Shown: positions 23,006-32,100 of the stretch, piece by piece
How positions within the stretch are numbered: the stretch's first letter is position 1
Layout: each line of letters begins with the position of its first letter
From: Bryobacterales bacterium
GTDB taxonomy: Bacteria; Acidobacteriota; Terriglobia; Bryobacterales; Bryobacteraceae
Length of the DNA stretch: 39,150 nt
Assembly: GCA_027324255.1 (NCBI GenBank)
Contig: DAHVTI010000124.1
Location: 1-39,150, forward strand
Reading direction: 5' to 3'
Program-made: the position numbers and the translations under genes
Notes under the pieces: generated by a model
Told to the model about the DNA's origin: nothing
Seen by the model: only the letters and a program-made list of their open reading frames with translations
The model's database searches: none

Positions 23006-23965
23006 TTGCCCAAACGCCTTCTATTTGCTTTTGTCTTCTTTGCAGCGGTAGTGCCTGCCCAGACGCTCCCGATGTCGGGGGTGATCGTGGACCAGGTGAA
23101 CCGCGCCATCCGGCCGATTGTGGCCGGACCTGAATCCGCGCAGGCGGGCACGGCGAAGGTGCGGGAGTTCGACTTCGCGGTGGCGGCGCCGGATGGGCGG
23201 AACGCGCTGGTTTCGCGCGACGGTTCGCTGTACATCGTCCGGCGGCTGGACGGGGCGCTGCCCGTATGGCGGCAACTGTCGCCGGAGGACCTGCAGGTGA
23301 AGCGGGCGGCGTGGAGCGACAACTCGGATTCGCTGGCGCTGATCGACACGGCGGCCGGGCGGCTGGAACTCTGGACGCGGCTCAGCTCCGAGCCGAAGCG
23401 GAAAGGGACGGTGGACCTGGCGTCGATCACGGAGCGCATCGTGTCGCTGGCCGTGGACGGGGAAGCGCGGTTCGCCTTTGCGGCCACGCAGGGCAAGGAG
23501 TCCGGCACGCTGTACCTGTTGAAGCCCGGGCAGGAGCCGCTGATGCTGCTGCCGCTGGGCAAGGCGGGCGTGATTCAACTGGCCGGGGGCGCGCTGTACA
23601 TCGCCGACCGCGGGCGCAACGAAGTAATCCGGCTGACGAACTGGGACCGCATGCCGAACGTGGCGACGCTGGCGTCGGCGGGCAACGGACTGGTGGATCC
23701 TGTCGGGTTCGCCGTGGACTCCGAACGCAAGATGCTGTTCGTGGCGAGCCGGGAAACGCAGCAGGTGCTGGGGATCGACCTGCAATCGGGCGCGGTGAAA
23801 GACACGCTGGACCTCGGTTTCGCGCCGAGCGCGCTGGACCGCGTGGGGCAGGGGCAGTTGTTCCTGCTCGAAAGCGGGCTGGCGAGCTCGCTGCCGGCGC
23901 AACTGCTGGACACGCGCGCGCAGCGGGCGGCGCTGGTGCCGGTGAACCCGGCGTCGGGCGACTAG
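23006..23965 (+). CDS. Secreted beta-propeller-like protein
   Basis: 319 residues from the TTG at 23006. The signal peptide is MPKRLLFAFVFFAAVVPAQ. The rest is repeated blades of about 40-45 residues with patterns such as FDFAVAAPDGRNALVSRDG, AAWSDNSDSLALIDTAAG, GGALYIADRGRNEVIRL and VGFAVDSERKMLFVASRETQ, typical of NHL/YVTN-type propellers. No catalytic residues recognised. The frame is open to an earlier TTG at 22988; neither start has a Shine-Dalgarno, and the later one gives the cleaner signal peptide. Its stop shares the CTAG tetranucleotide with the stop of the converging GH2 gene. Confidence 0.75.
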   Translation: MPKRLLFAFVFFAAVVPAQTLPMSGVIVDQVNRAIRPIVAGPESAQAGTAKVREFDFAVAAPDGRNALVSRDGSLYIVRRLDGALPVWRQLSPEDLQVKRAAWSDNSDSLALIDTAAGRLELWTRLSSEPKRKGTVDLASITERIVSLAVDGEARFAFAATQGKESGTLYLLKPGQEPLMLLPLGKAGVIQLAGGALYIADRGRNEVIRLTNWDRMPNVATLASAGNGLVDPVGFAVDSERKMLFVASRETQQVLGIDLQSGAVKDTLDLGFAPSALDRVGQGQLFLLESGLASSLPAQLLDTRAQRAALVPVNPASGD

Positions 23966-25995
23966 GCTCTCCACTCCTCCGTCAACACCGTGCTGCCGGT
24001 CGGGCGCACGATTTCCACCACTACCCTGACAGGCTGCGTCTCGATGAACTCGGCGGCGGCTTCGGTCTTTGAGCCCGGTTCGAGCACGGGCAGAGCCACT
24101 TCCTTCTGCTCCATGGGCAGCCCGCCGAAGCCGAACAGCGTGAAGCGTAGCGCGTAGCCGCGGAGGGTGTGGCAGGGCGTCTGGCTGCGGGTGGCCAGAG
24201 AGGCGTTCCAGGTCTGGCCGTTGCGGGCGACGCGGAGCGAAGCGACGGGGCTGGATTCGCGGCGTAGGACGTCGTAGCTGGGCTTGCGGGCGCCGTAGAC
24301 ATCCACCACTCCGTGCACGCGCTGCTTCAGTGCGCCGATGCCCTTGTCGCCGATGTGGGTGCGATAGTCGTTGTAACAGAAAAAGATCAGGCCGGCGACG
24401 TTGGGCTCCTGGCGGTAAACCTCGTTGTGGGACTTGAGGATCTCGATGCGGCGCTGGTCGCTGGTGGGGTTCTTGGGGTTGCACTCGCAGAGGCCGTACT
24501 CGCTGATGACGATGGCCTTGCCGGGGTAGACGGAGCGGATTTTGGCCAGCGCCTGGCGCACGCTTTCGGCGGTGCCGCCGTACCAGCTTTCGAAGTACTC
24601 GTTCCACTCGAGGAAGTCCATTTCGCCGGCGACGTCGTCCGCGGTATGGCTGTGGAGGGTGTTCGACGCGTAGGAAAGGAGGCGGCCGGGATCGAGGCGG
24701 CGGGCTTCGCGGAAGAGGGCCTGGGCGAACTTTTTGGCCGGCGGGCGGTGGCCTCCGATTTCGTTGCAGAGGCCCCAGGCGAAGACGGAGGGGTGGTTGC
24801 GGTTCTGCTCGATCATCTCGCGGAGCTGCTGGAGGCCGTTTTCGAGGATGCCGGGGTCGGGCTCGTCCCGCATGCCCTGCCAGGTGGCGGGGCCCCAGGT
24901 GGGCACTTCGAGCTGGATGAGCATGCCGTGGCGGTCGCACCAGTCCAGCAGGCGCCGGTCCTGCATCCAGTGGACGCGGGTGAAGACGCAGTTCAGTTCC
25001 TTCATGTCGCGGTGGTCGTGATCGATCCACTCGGGCGGCTCGGCCATGCCGTACTGGGGATGGCTGCCGGCCATGCGCTCGACGCCCATGAGCCGGACAC
25101 GCTCGCCGTTCAGGTAGAAGCCGCCGTCGCGGGTTTCGAACTTGCGGATGCCGAAGGTCTCCTCGTGCGAATGGGCGCCGGTGGAGACGCGGAGGCGGTA
25201 GAGATGGGGGTGGTCGAAGTGCCAGAGGCGGGCGCGGGGGATGCGGGCGGTGGGCAGGGTGACGGCTTCGGTGCGGCCGCCGGGGATCTCGGTGGCGGTG
25301 GAACTGCGGGCGGCGGGGAGGCCGGTGGCATCGTCCAGGATTTCGGCTTCGAGGACGAGGCGGGCGGTTCTGGCGCCGCGGTTGGTGACGAGGACCCGGA
25401 TGGCGGCCTCGGCGCGGCCGGTGGCGAGGTCGGGCGCGGCGTCGATCTCGGCGCGCTCGATGTAGACGGCCGGGGTGGCATGGATCCAGACGGGGCGGTA
25501 GATGCCGCCGTCGGGCGTCCAGTCGTAGCTGCTGTTGCGGGGCAGCATGGAGCCGTTGAAGGAGTTGTCCACTTCGACGAGGAGGGTGTTTTCCTGGCCG
25601 TAGTCGACGAGGCCGGTGGCGTCGAGGGTGAAGGCGGTGTAGCCCTTGCCAACGTGGTCGCCGGCGGCGCGGCCGTTCACCTGGACGCGGGCGGTGTGGA
25701 AGACGCTTTCGAACTCGATGCGCACGGCGCCGCCCTGCCAGGCCTTCGGGGCCTCAAAGCGGCGGCGGTACCAGGCCTTGCCGAGATAGTTGGCGTTTTG
25801 GGCCTCTGTCTGCCAGGTGTGCGGGACGCGAACGGTGCGCCAGGATCTGGCGTCGAGCGAAAATTCCCACTCGCCGTTGAGGGAGACGGTGGCGAACCGG
25901 CCGGATGCGGCCGGCTCGGCGGCGCGGGCCGCGCCCCGGGCAGCGGCCAGTCCGGCGGCGGTGCCGAAGAAGGACCTTCTGGAGCCTTGCGACAT
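23962..25995 (-). CDS. Tat-exported glycoside hydrolase family 2 enzyme
   Basis: 677 residues. A Tat signal (SRRSFFGTAAG) is followed by the GH2 jelly-roll (LNGEWEFSLDARSW, VPHTWQTEAQN, WYRRRFEAP), an Ig-like domain (WHFDHPHLYRLRVST) and the TIM barrel. The barrel carries the acid/base in VFAWGLCNEIGG and the nucleophile in AIVISEYGLCE. Length and motifs fit beta-galactosidase or beta-glucuronidase subfamilies; the sugar cannot be decided by eye. It acts in the periplasm or outside the cell. ATG at 25995. Gene ends tail to tail with the propeller gene. Confidence 0.93.
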   Translation of the reverse strand: MSQGSRRSFFGTAAGLAAARGAARAAEPAASGRFATVSLNGEWEFSLDARSWRTVRVPHTWQTEAQNANYLGKAWYRRRFEAPKAWQGGAVRIEFESVFHTARVQVNGRAAGDHVGKGYTAFTLDATGLVDYGQENTLLVEVDNSFNGSMLPRNSSYDWTPDGGIYRPVWIHATPAVYIERAEIDAAPDLATGRAEAAIRVLVTNRGARTARLVLEAEILDDATGLPAARSSTATEIPGGRTEAVTLPTARIPRARLWHFDHPHLYRLRVSTGAHSHEETFGIRKFETRDGGFYLNGERVRLMGVERMAGSHPQYGMAEPPEWIDHDHRDMKELNCVFTRVHWMQDRRLLDWCDRHGMLIQLEVPTWGPATWQGMRDEPDPGILENGLQQLREMIEQNRNHPSVFAWGLCNEIGGHRPPAKKFAQALFREARRLDPGRLLSYASNTLHSHTADDVAGEMDFLEWNEYFESWYGGTAESVRQALAKIRSVYPGKAIVISEYGLCECNPKNPTSDQRRIEILKSHNEVYRQEPNVAGLIFFCYNDYRTHIGDKGIGALKQRVHGVVDVYGARKPSYDVLRRESSPVASLRVARNGQTWNASLATRSQTPCHTLRGYALRFTLFGFGGLPMEQKEVALPVLEPGSKTEAAAEFIETQPVRVVVEIVRPTGSTVLTEEWRA

Positions 25996-26071
25996 AGTTA
26001 ACAGGCTAACAGGTCCGAAATGACGGGCGTGCTTGAACCTGCTTTACTGGAGGGAGTTCCACGGAGAACCT

Positions 26072-27118
26072 ATGGGAATCCCAAAGACGATGCAGGCGCT
26101 GGTGAAGAGCAAGGCCGAGCCCGGGCTGTGGCTGGAGGAGATCCCGGTGCCGGGTATCGGGATCAACGACGTGCTGATCCGGGTGGACAAGTCGGCCATC
26201 TGCGGCACGGACGTGCACATCTGGAAGTGGGACGAGTGGGCGCAGAAGACCATCCCGGTGCCGATGGCGGTGGGGCACGAGTTCGTGGGGCGGATTGTGG
26301 CGACGGGGGCGAACGTCAGCGACTTCTTCCCCGGCGACGTGGTGAGCGCGGAAGGCCACGTGGTGTGCGGGCGGTGCCGGAACTGCCTGGCCGGGCGGCG
26401 GCACTTGTGCGCGCATACGATGGGCGTGGGCGTGAACCGGCCGGGGTGCTTCGCGGAGTACATCTCGGTGCCGATGTCGAACATCTGGAAGCACTCGAGC
26501 AAGGTGCCCCTGGAGATTGCGAGCATTTTCGACCCGTTCGGCAACGCGGTGCACACGGCGCTGACCTTCCCGGTGCTGGGCGAGGACGTGCTGATTACCG
26601 GCGCCGGGCCCATCGGACTGATGGCGGCGGCGGTGGTGCGGCACGCCGGGGCGCGGCACGTGGTGGTGACGGACATGAATCCGGCGCGGCTGGAGCTGGC
26701 GCACAAGTTCGGGGTGACGCGGGCGGTGGATGTGCGGACGACGTCGCTGACCGACGTGACCCGCGACCTGGGGATGAAGGAAGGCTTCGACGTGGGGCTG
26801 GAGATGTCGGGCAGCCCGGCGGCGTTCCGCGACATGGTGGCGCACATGTGCCACGGCGGCAGGATCGCCCTGCTGGGCATTCAGCCGAAGGACGCGTCGA
26901 TCGACTGGAACACGGTGATCTTCTCGATGCTGACCATCAAGGGCATCTACGGCCGGGAGATGTACGAGACGTGGTACATGATGACCGTGATGCTGCAGTC
27001 GGGGCTGGACATTTCACCGGTGATCACGCACCGGTTCCACTATTCGGAGTTCCGGAAGGGCTTTGAAGCGATGATCCAGGGCGACGCGGCGAAGGTGATT
27101 CTGGACTGGACGGAGTAA
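26072..27118 (+). CDS. tdh: L-threonine 3-dehydrogenase
   Basis: 348 residues. It follows the known Tdh sequence closely: [23 protein letters not shown] with catalytic Cys, VGHEFVGRI, the structural zinc cysteines in [44 protein letters not shown], the Rossmann [12 protein letters not shown], and [13 protein letters not shown]. It oxidises threonine to 2-amino-3-oxobutyrate with NAD+. The usual partner kbl is not in the window. CGGAG lies ahead of the ATG at 26072; a longer frame from 26033 adds non-family residues. Confidence 0.95.
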   Translation: MGIPKTMQALVKSKAEPGLWLEEIPVPGIGINDVLIRVDKSAICGTDVHIWKWDEWAQKTIPVPMAVGHEFVGRIVATGANVSDFFPGDVVSAEGHVVCGRCRNCLAGRRHLCAHTMGVGVNRPGCFAEYISVPMSNIWKHSSKVPLEIASIFDPFGNAVHTALTFPVLGEDVLITGAGPIGLMAAAVVRHAGARHVVVTDMNPARLELAHKFGVTRAVDVRTTSLTDVTRDLGMKEGFDVGLEMSGSPAAFRDMVAHMCHGGRIALLGIQPKDASIDWNTVIFSMLTIKGIYGREMYETWYMMTVMLQSGLDISPVITHRFHYSEFRKGFEAMIQGDAAKVILDWTE

Positions 27119-27131
27119 GGGCGCGGCGGGC

Positions 27132-27590
27132 TCAGTCGCGCCCGCGGCCATGATGGCCGCCATGATGGCCGCCGCGGGATTTGTAGTGGCCGTAGGCGCG
27201 GCCGCGGGGCGGGCCTTCGCGGTAGTAATAGGCGGGCGGCGGCGGCGCGTAGTAACGGGGCTCGGAATAACGGGGCGCATAATAGCCAGGTCCGTAGCCT
27301 GAGCCGTAGACGGCGGAAACCGGCACGCCGAAGCGGGAGCAGACGGAGCCCCAGGCGGGATAGCGGCGGTAGTATTCCACTACCATGGAAGGACGCACGC
27401 GGGCATGGCGGGCCACGATGAAGATGCGGGGGACGTCGTAGTCGGGGACGTAACGCTGGACGTAGACCACGTCCGCGGGCGCATAGCCGTAGTAGGGCGT
27501 GCCCACGCCGATGTTCACATTGATGCCCCAATCGGCCCACGCCGCCGGGGCTGCCATTATTGCTACTGCCGCGAGGAGAAAGTTTCTCAT
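27132..27590 (-). CDS. Secreted Tyr/Gly/Pro-rich protein with His-rich tail
   Basis: 152 residues. Signal peptide MRNFLLAAVAIMAAPAAWA, then a short folded-looking part (YVQRYVPDYDVPRIFIVARHARVRPSMVVEYY) and a low-complexity region (YYAPRYSEPRYYAPPPPAYYY) ending in HHGGHHGRGRD. No family recognised with confidence. The His-rich end could bind metal. It converges on tdh with a 13-base gap. Confidence 0.75.
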   Translation of the reverse strand: MRNFLLAAVAIMAAPAAWADWGINVNIGVGTPYYGYAPADVVYVQRYVPDYDVPRIFIVARHARVRPSMVVEYYRRYPAWGSVCSRFGVPVSAVYGSGYGPGYYAPRYSEPRYYAPPPPAYYYREGPPRGRAYGHYKSRGGHHGGHHGRGRD

Positions 27591-27655
27591 GGCTTGTTGC
27601 TCCTGCCCAGGGAGACGCGCTGAGAGGAGCGCGAGGTTTCAGAAAAAATCCGGCT

Positions 27656-28933
27656 CTATTTGGCGGGAGCCGTCTTCGCCCCCCGTTCAAAGTGCACCGC
27701 GGCGACCTGCCCATTCAGGCTTTCGACACGCAGCAGCGCCTCAAAGGCATCGGGCAGGGTGCGAGCATCGCCGAGCGCCCGGGCCAGTTCCTGCAGGCTG
27801 GCCGCGGCGGTCATGTACTTCGCGGCTCCATGCACGGCGAGAGGGCTGACACCAGAGATGCGGAGAGTCCTGGTGCCGGGGGAGAGTCCGGGCTCGAGAG
27901 CGACGAAACCCCAGGTACGGCGCATGGCGCCCGTCTGGCTTTCATATTGGGACTCATAGTCTTTCCGCTGGCCGGGAGGGCCTTTCCAGGCAATGCGCGA
28001 GATCCTGACGTCGAATTCGAAGAGCTGGAGCGGGGGCAACTGGCCGACGAACTGGTTGAACCAGGGAGGAGAGACCACGATGAGGTTGCGGTCGCGGCAT
28101 TGCTCGGCATCGACGTTCTGAGTGTTCTGCAGGCCGATGGCGGCGCCTCCGTCTCCGAAAACGCGAGAGAGGGCAAACACGGCCTCCACTGAGCCGGTAT
28201 CGGTCCAGACGTTTTCGAGAGTGACCGTGCTGCCCTCATAGCGCTTGCGGATCTGGTCGGGGGCGTCGGAGGGCAGGGGCAGGCGCTCGCTCATCGAGCC
28301 GGCGCTGTGGCCGCCGTAGAGGAGCAGGAGGGGGATCTCCGATTCCATACGAAGGAAAGTCGGATTGCGGTAGACCAGCAGCGTGGGCTTGTCCCAGAAG
28401 CGCGCGTAGAAGGACTGGACAGCGGGTCCCAGCGCACGGGAACGCGCCTGGCCCGAATGCCAGCCGGCGAGGCCCCAGCCTACTGCAATTCCGGCAGCCA
28501 GGAAGGCCAGGCAGCCCCACAATGGAAGCCATTTGCGGAATGCGCCGGCGACCGGCGCGGATTCCTTCCGCCAGCGGAACAGCGGTGCGTAGGAGCCGCG
28601 GGGCACCTCGATGACGACAGGATCCGCGGCCCCTTCCGAGGCGTAGTAGTCGGACAGGCGGCTGCGCAGACGGGAGACGTTCATGCGAATCGTGTTGTCG
28701 GTGCGGCTGTCAAAGTCGCCCGGACGGCCGAAAACTTCCACGGCCAGGGTGGACTCCTTGAGCTCCCGGCCCCGGCCGTCGAGCTGGCGCTGGGTGAGGA
28801 ACCGCAACAGGCGGGTTTGGATGGCGCTCTCGCGGAAGCCGGCTGAACTGAGGATTCGATCCGCCTGCGCCGAGACCTCCTGCCGGTCCGGCGGATGGCG
28901 GGCAGCTTCCGGCCTACGCGGAAAAGTCAGCAT
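27656..28933 (-). CDS. Membrane-anchored winged-helix regulator
   Basis: 425 residues. The N-terminal part (about 15-105: RILSSAGFRESAIQTRLLRFL, LKESTLAVEVFGRPGDFDS, IRMNVSRLRSRLSDYY, VIEVPRGSYAPLF) matches the winged-helix domain common in Solibacter-like acidobacteria. A single membrane segment (about 120-142, WGCLAFLAAGIAVGWGL) is followed by an extracytoplasmic domain of unknown fold, about 280 residues. The layout resembles CadC/ToxR-type transmembrane regulators. It lies divergent from the TonB receptor gene and may regulate it. The start is uncertain: ATG 28933 or 28957/28954, none with a clear Shine-Dalgarno. Confidence 0.82.
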   Translation of the reverse strand: MLTFPRRPEAARHPPDRQEVSAQADRILSSAGFRESAIQTRLLRFLTQRQLDGRGRELKESTLAVEVFGRPGDFDSRTDNTIRMNVSRLRSRLSDYYASEGAADPVVIEVPRGSYAPLFRWRKESAPVAGAFRKWLPLWGCLAFLAAGIAVGWGLAGWHSGQARSRALGPAVQSFYARFWDKPTLLVYRNPTFLRMESEIPLLLLYGGHSAGSMSERLPLPSDAPDQIRKRYEGSTVTLENVWTDTGSVEAVFALSRVFGDGGAAIGLQNTQNVDAEQCRDRNLIVVSPPWFNQFVGQLPPLQLFEFDVRISRIAWKGPPGQRKDYESQYESQTGAMRRTWGFVALEPGLSPGTRTLRISGVSPLAVHGAAKYMTAAASLQELARALGDARTLPDAFEALLRVESLNGQVAAVHFERGAKTAPAK

Positions 28934-29028
28934 GCGGAGGTTACCGAACCCCATCATAACCCACTGATTCCCAATGCCGGATACGGTAACGAGACGGGTA
29001 TTCGACTTCATCGCGGGGCAGGTCGCAC

Positions 29029-29034
29029 TATACT
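29029..29034 (+). promoter_or_regulatory. -10 box of the TonB-receptor transcript
   Basis: TATACT (5 of 6 to TATAAT) would start RNA near 29041, directly at the 5' end of the riboswitch-like structure. No good -35 was found at 17-18 bases, so an activator may be needed. Confidence 0.4.
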
Positions 29035-29040
29035 CCATCA

Positions 29041-29141
29041 GGAGTTTCAGGCGATAGCAGGGTGCAAGCCCTGCGCCTGAAACCTGGCGGAACACCCGGT
29101 TTCCTCCGCGGTTGCGCCGCTATCCAGCAACGACCAGGAGT
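29041..29141 (+). ncRNA. Cobalamin-type riboswitch candidate ahead of the TonB-dependent receptor gene
   Basis: A compact leader of about 100 bases. A double hairpin has outer stem TTTCAGGC/GCCTGAAA (29045-29052 with 29075-29082), a GATA bulge and inner stem GCAGGG/CCCTGC. The loop side reads GGTGCAAGCCC, close to the conserved cobalamin box GGTGnAAntCC. The 3' block GACCAGGAGTC (29132-29142) resembles the B12-box end AGCCAGGAGACC and contains the AGGAG Shine-Dalgarno of the receptor. CCTGG (29083-29087) can pair with CCAGG (29134-29138), hiding that site. It is shorter than classical cobalamin riboswitches, closer to the short AdoCbl-variant class. Motif-level evidence only. Confidence 0.6.
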
Positions 29142-29149
29142 CTTACGCA

Positions 29150-32100
29150 GTGTTGATCCGAATCCTCGCTTTCACCCTGCTGGCGGCCACCGGGCTGCCG
29201 GCGCAAGAGTCTCGCGGAACCATCCGCGGCCGCATCACGGATCCCTCCGGCGCGGTCGCCGCCGGCGCGCGGGTGGAGGCCGCGAATATGGACACGGGCG
29301 TCAAAGTCCCGGCCGCCTCCAACACGGAGGGCAACTACGAGATCCCCTACCTGCTGGCCGGGCGGTACCGGCTGACGGTGGACCTTGCGGGTTTCAAGAA
29401 GAGTGTGCGGGACGACATCGAGCTGCGCATCAACGACCGCCTGACGGTGGACTTCAGCCTGGAGTTGGGCACGGTGGGCGAGAGCGTGACGGTGTCGGGC
29501 GACGCGACGCTGCTGGAGACGGCTTCCGCCTCGCTGGGCGGCGTGGTAGACGGGAGACGAATCACCGAGTTGCCGATTGCGGGTGGGAACGCCTATCACC
29601 TGGTGCGGTTCATGCCGGGGGTGAATGCCACGGGCGGGCATGCGCCGGGCAATCCGACACAGGACCTGGCAAACGGCGCGGTGGTGGTGAACGGCACGCG
29701 CACGGGCAGCAGCGAGGCGCTGGTGGATGGGGTACCGAACATGGCGAACAACGCTTCCACTTACATGGCGCCGCCGCAGGACATGGTGGAGGAGTTCCGG
29801 GTGCAGACGACAACATACGACGCTAGCGCAGGGCGGGCGACGGGCGCGATCGTCAACCTGACGACGAAGTCGGGCTCTAACCAGTTCCACGGCACGGGGT
29901 ATTACCTGGATTCGCGGACGCGCGCGGTGCCGTGGTTTTCCAACCGCTGGCTGTACGACCTCTCTACGGGGCCGATCACCGATGAGAAGCGGCGGCAGGC
30001 CAACCCGGGCTGGCTGTACCTGCGGTGGGGCGGTACGGTGAGCGGGCCGGTGGTGATCCCGAAGGTGTACGACGGGCACAACAGGACCTTCTGGAGCTTC
30101 GGCTACGAGGGGATGAAAGTGCAGCGGCAGGCGACGGTGATCGCCACGTTTCCGACGGCGGCGCAGCGGGCGGGCGACTTCTCGCAACTGCTGGCGCTGG
30201 GTGGGGCGTACCAGATCTACGATCCGCGGTCCGGCGTGCTGCAGGCGAACGGGCGGGTGAGCCGGCAGCCGGTGGCAGGCAACCGCATCCCGTCGTCGGC
30301 GCTGGACCCGATTGCGGCAAACATCATGAAGTACTTCCCGAACCCGAACGTAGCGGGCGACAAGGAAGGACGGAGCAATTATTTCCAGATCGAGGACGAG
30401 AAGTGGCGCTACAAGTCGATCGCGGCGCGGCTGGACCACAACTTCTCGGAGCGGTGGCGGGCGTTCACGCGCGTGTCGAGCAGCGAGTTCGACCAGCGGG
30501 TGCGGTCGTACCCGAGCGAAGCGGTGGGGACGTGGAACAATCCGTCGGGCTACAGGGTGGCGCTGGACAATGTCTACACGTTTTCGCCGACCACGCTGCT
30601 GAACGTACGCTACGGGTTGGTGGTGCAAAGGCCATACAGCGCGCCGCTGCACCGGGGCTTCGACCTCAGCTCGCTGGGATTTTCTTCCGCCCTGATCAGC
30701 CAGATTCAATCCAAGACCGACTATGCCGGCGTATCGTTCCCGGCGCTGACGGTGGACGGCTACACGGGCCTGGGCGGGGGCGGCGGCAGCCTGAGCTCGG
30801 TTTACTCGCACACGATCGGCACGACAGTGACGCACATTCAGGGCGACCATTCCTGGCGCGCGGGGCACGAGTTCCGCCTCATGCGCGAGAACGGCTTCGG
30901 CTACGGCAACGTATCGCCGGCTTACACGTTCGGCAGCGCCTACACGAAGGGGCCGCTGGACACCTCCGGGGCGGCGCCCATCGGGCAGGGGTTGGCCTCG
31001 CTCCTGTACGGCATTCCGACCGGCGGGCAAGTGAACGTAAACGCCAGCCGGGCGGAGCAGTCGAGCTTCCACGCGCTGTTCTTCCAGGATGACTGGCGGC
31101 TCACGCGGAAGCTGACGCTGAACCTGGGCGTGAGGTGGGAGGTGGAACTGCCGGTGACGGAGCGCTTCAACCGCACGATCCGAGGCTACGCGTTCGACGC
31201 GGCGCATCCCATCGAGGGGCAGGCGCGCGCCAACTATGCGGCGAACCCGATCCCGCAGATTCCGGCCGCGGCATTCGCGGTGAAGGGCGGACTGACGTTT
31301 GCCGGCGTAGACGGGCTGCCGCGCGAACTCTGGACGAGCGACAAGAACAACTTCATGCCGCGAATCGGCCTGGCGTACCAGCTCAACGGCCTGACGGTCG
31401 TGCGTGCGGGCTACGGCGTGTTTTTCGCGCCGTCGGGCTCGGACCGGACGGACGTGAACCAGGGCGGCTTCAGCCAGTCGACGCTGATCGTGCCGACGCT
31501 GAACAACGGTGTAAGCTTCAACGCCACGCTGGCGAGCCCGTTCCCGAACGGCATCGACACGCCGGTGGGGTCGGCGGGCGGCATGAACACGTTCCTGGGT
31601 CGCGGGATCAGCTTCTTCAACACGCATCCGCTGAACGGCTACATGCAGCGCTGGTCGCTGAACGTACAGCGGCAACTGCCGCTGCGCATGGTGCTGGAGG
31701 TCGGCTATGTGGGCAACCGGGGTACGAAGCTGACATCGAGCCGGGCGCAGGACGGCATTCCGACGCAGTACCTGTCGACGAGCGGGGTACGCGACCAGAC
31801 GACGATCAACCTGCTGAACGACCAGGTGAAGAACCCGTTCGCGGGCATCGCGGGCTTCACGGGGACCTCGCTGGCGGGGGCGAACGTGGCGCGATCGCAG
31901 TTGCTGCGGCCCTATCCTCACTTCACGGGGATGAGCATGGCGACGAACGACGCGTTCTCGTTCTACAACGCGATGACCGTCAATCTGGAGAAGCGGCTGT
32001 CGCACGGGCTGGTGCTGCAGACGAACTGGACATGGTCGAAGTTCATGGAGGCGACCGGCTACCTGAACGAGATGAATGCGCGGCCGGCCTACACGGTGTC

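Noticed and set aside
26033-26071. Longer N-terminus for threonine dehydrogenase
   Set aside because: The extra 13 residues do not match the family, and the Shine-Dalgarno fits the ATG at 26072.
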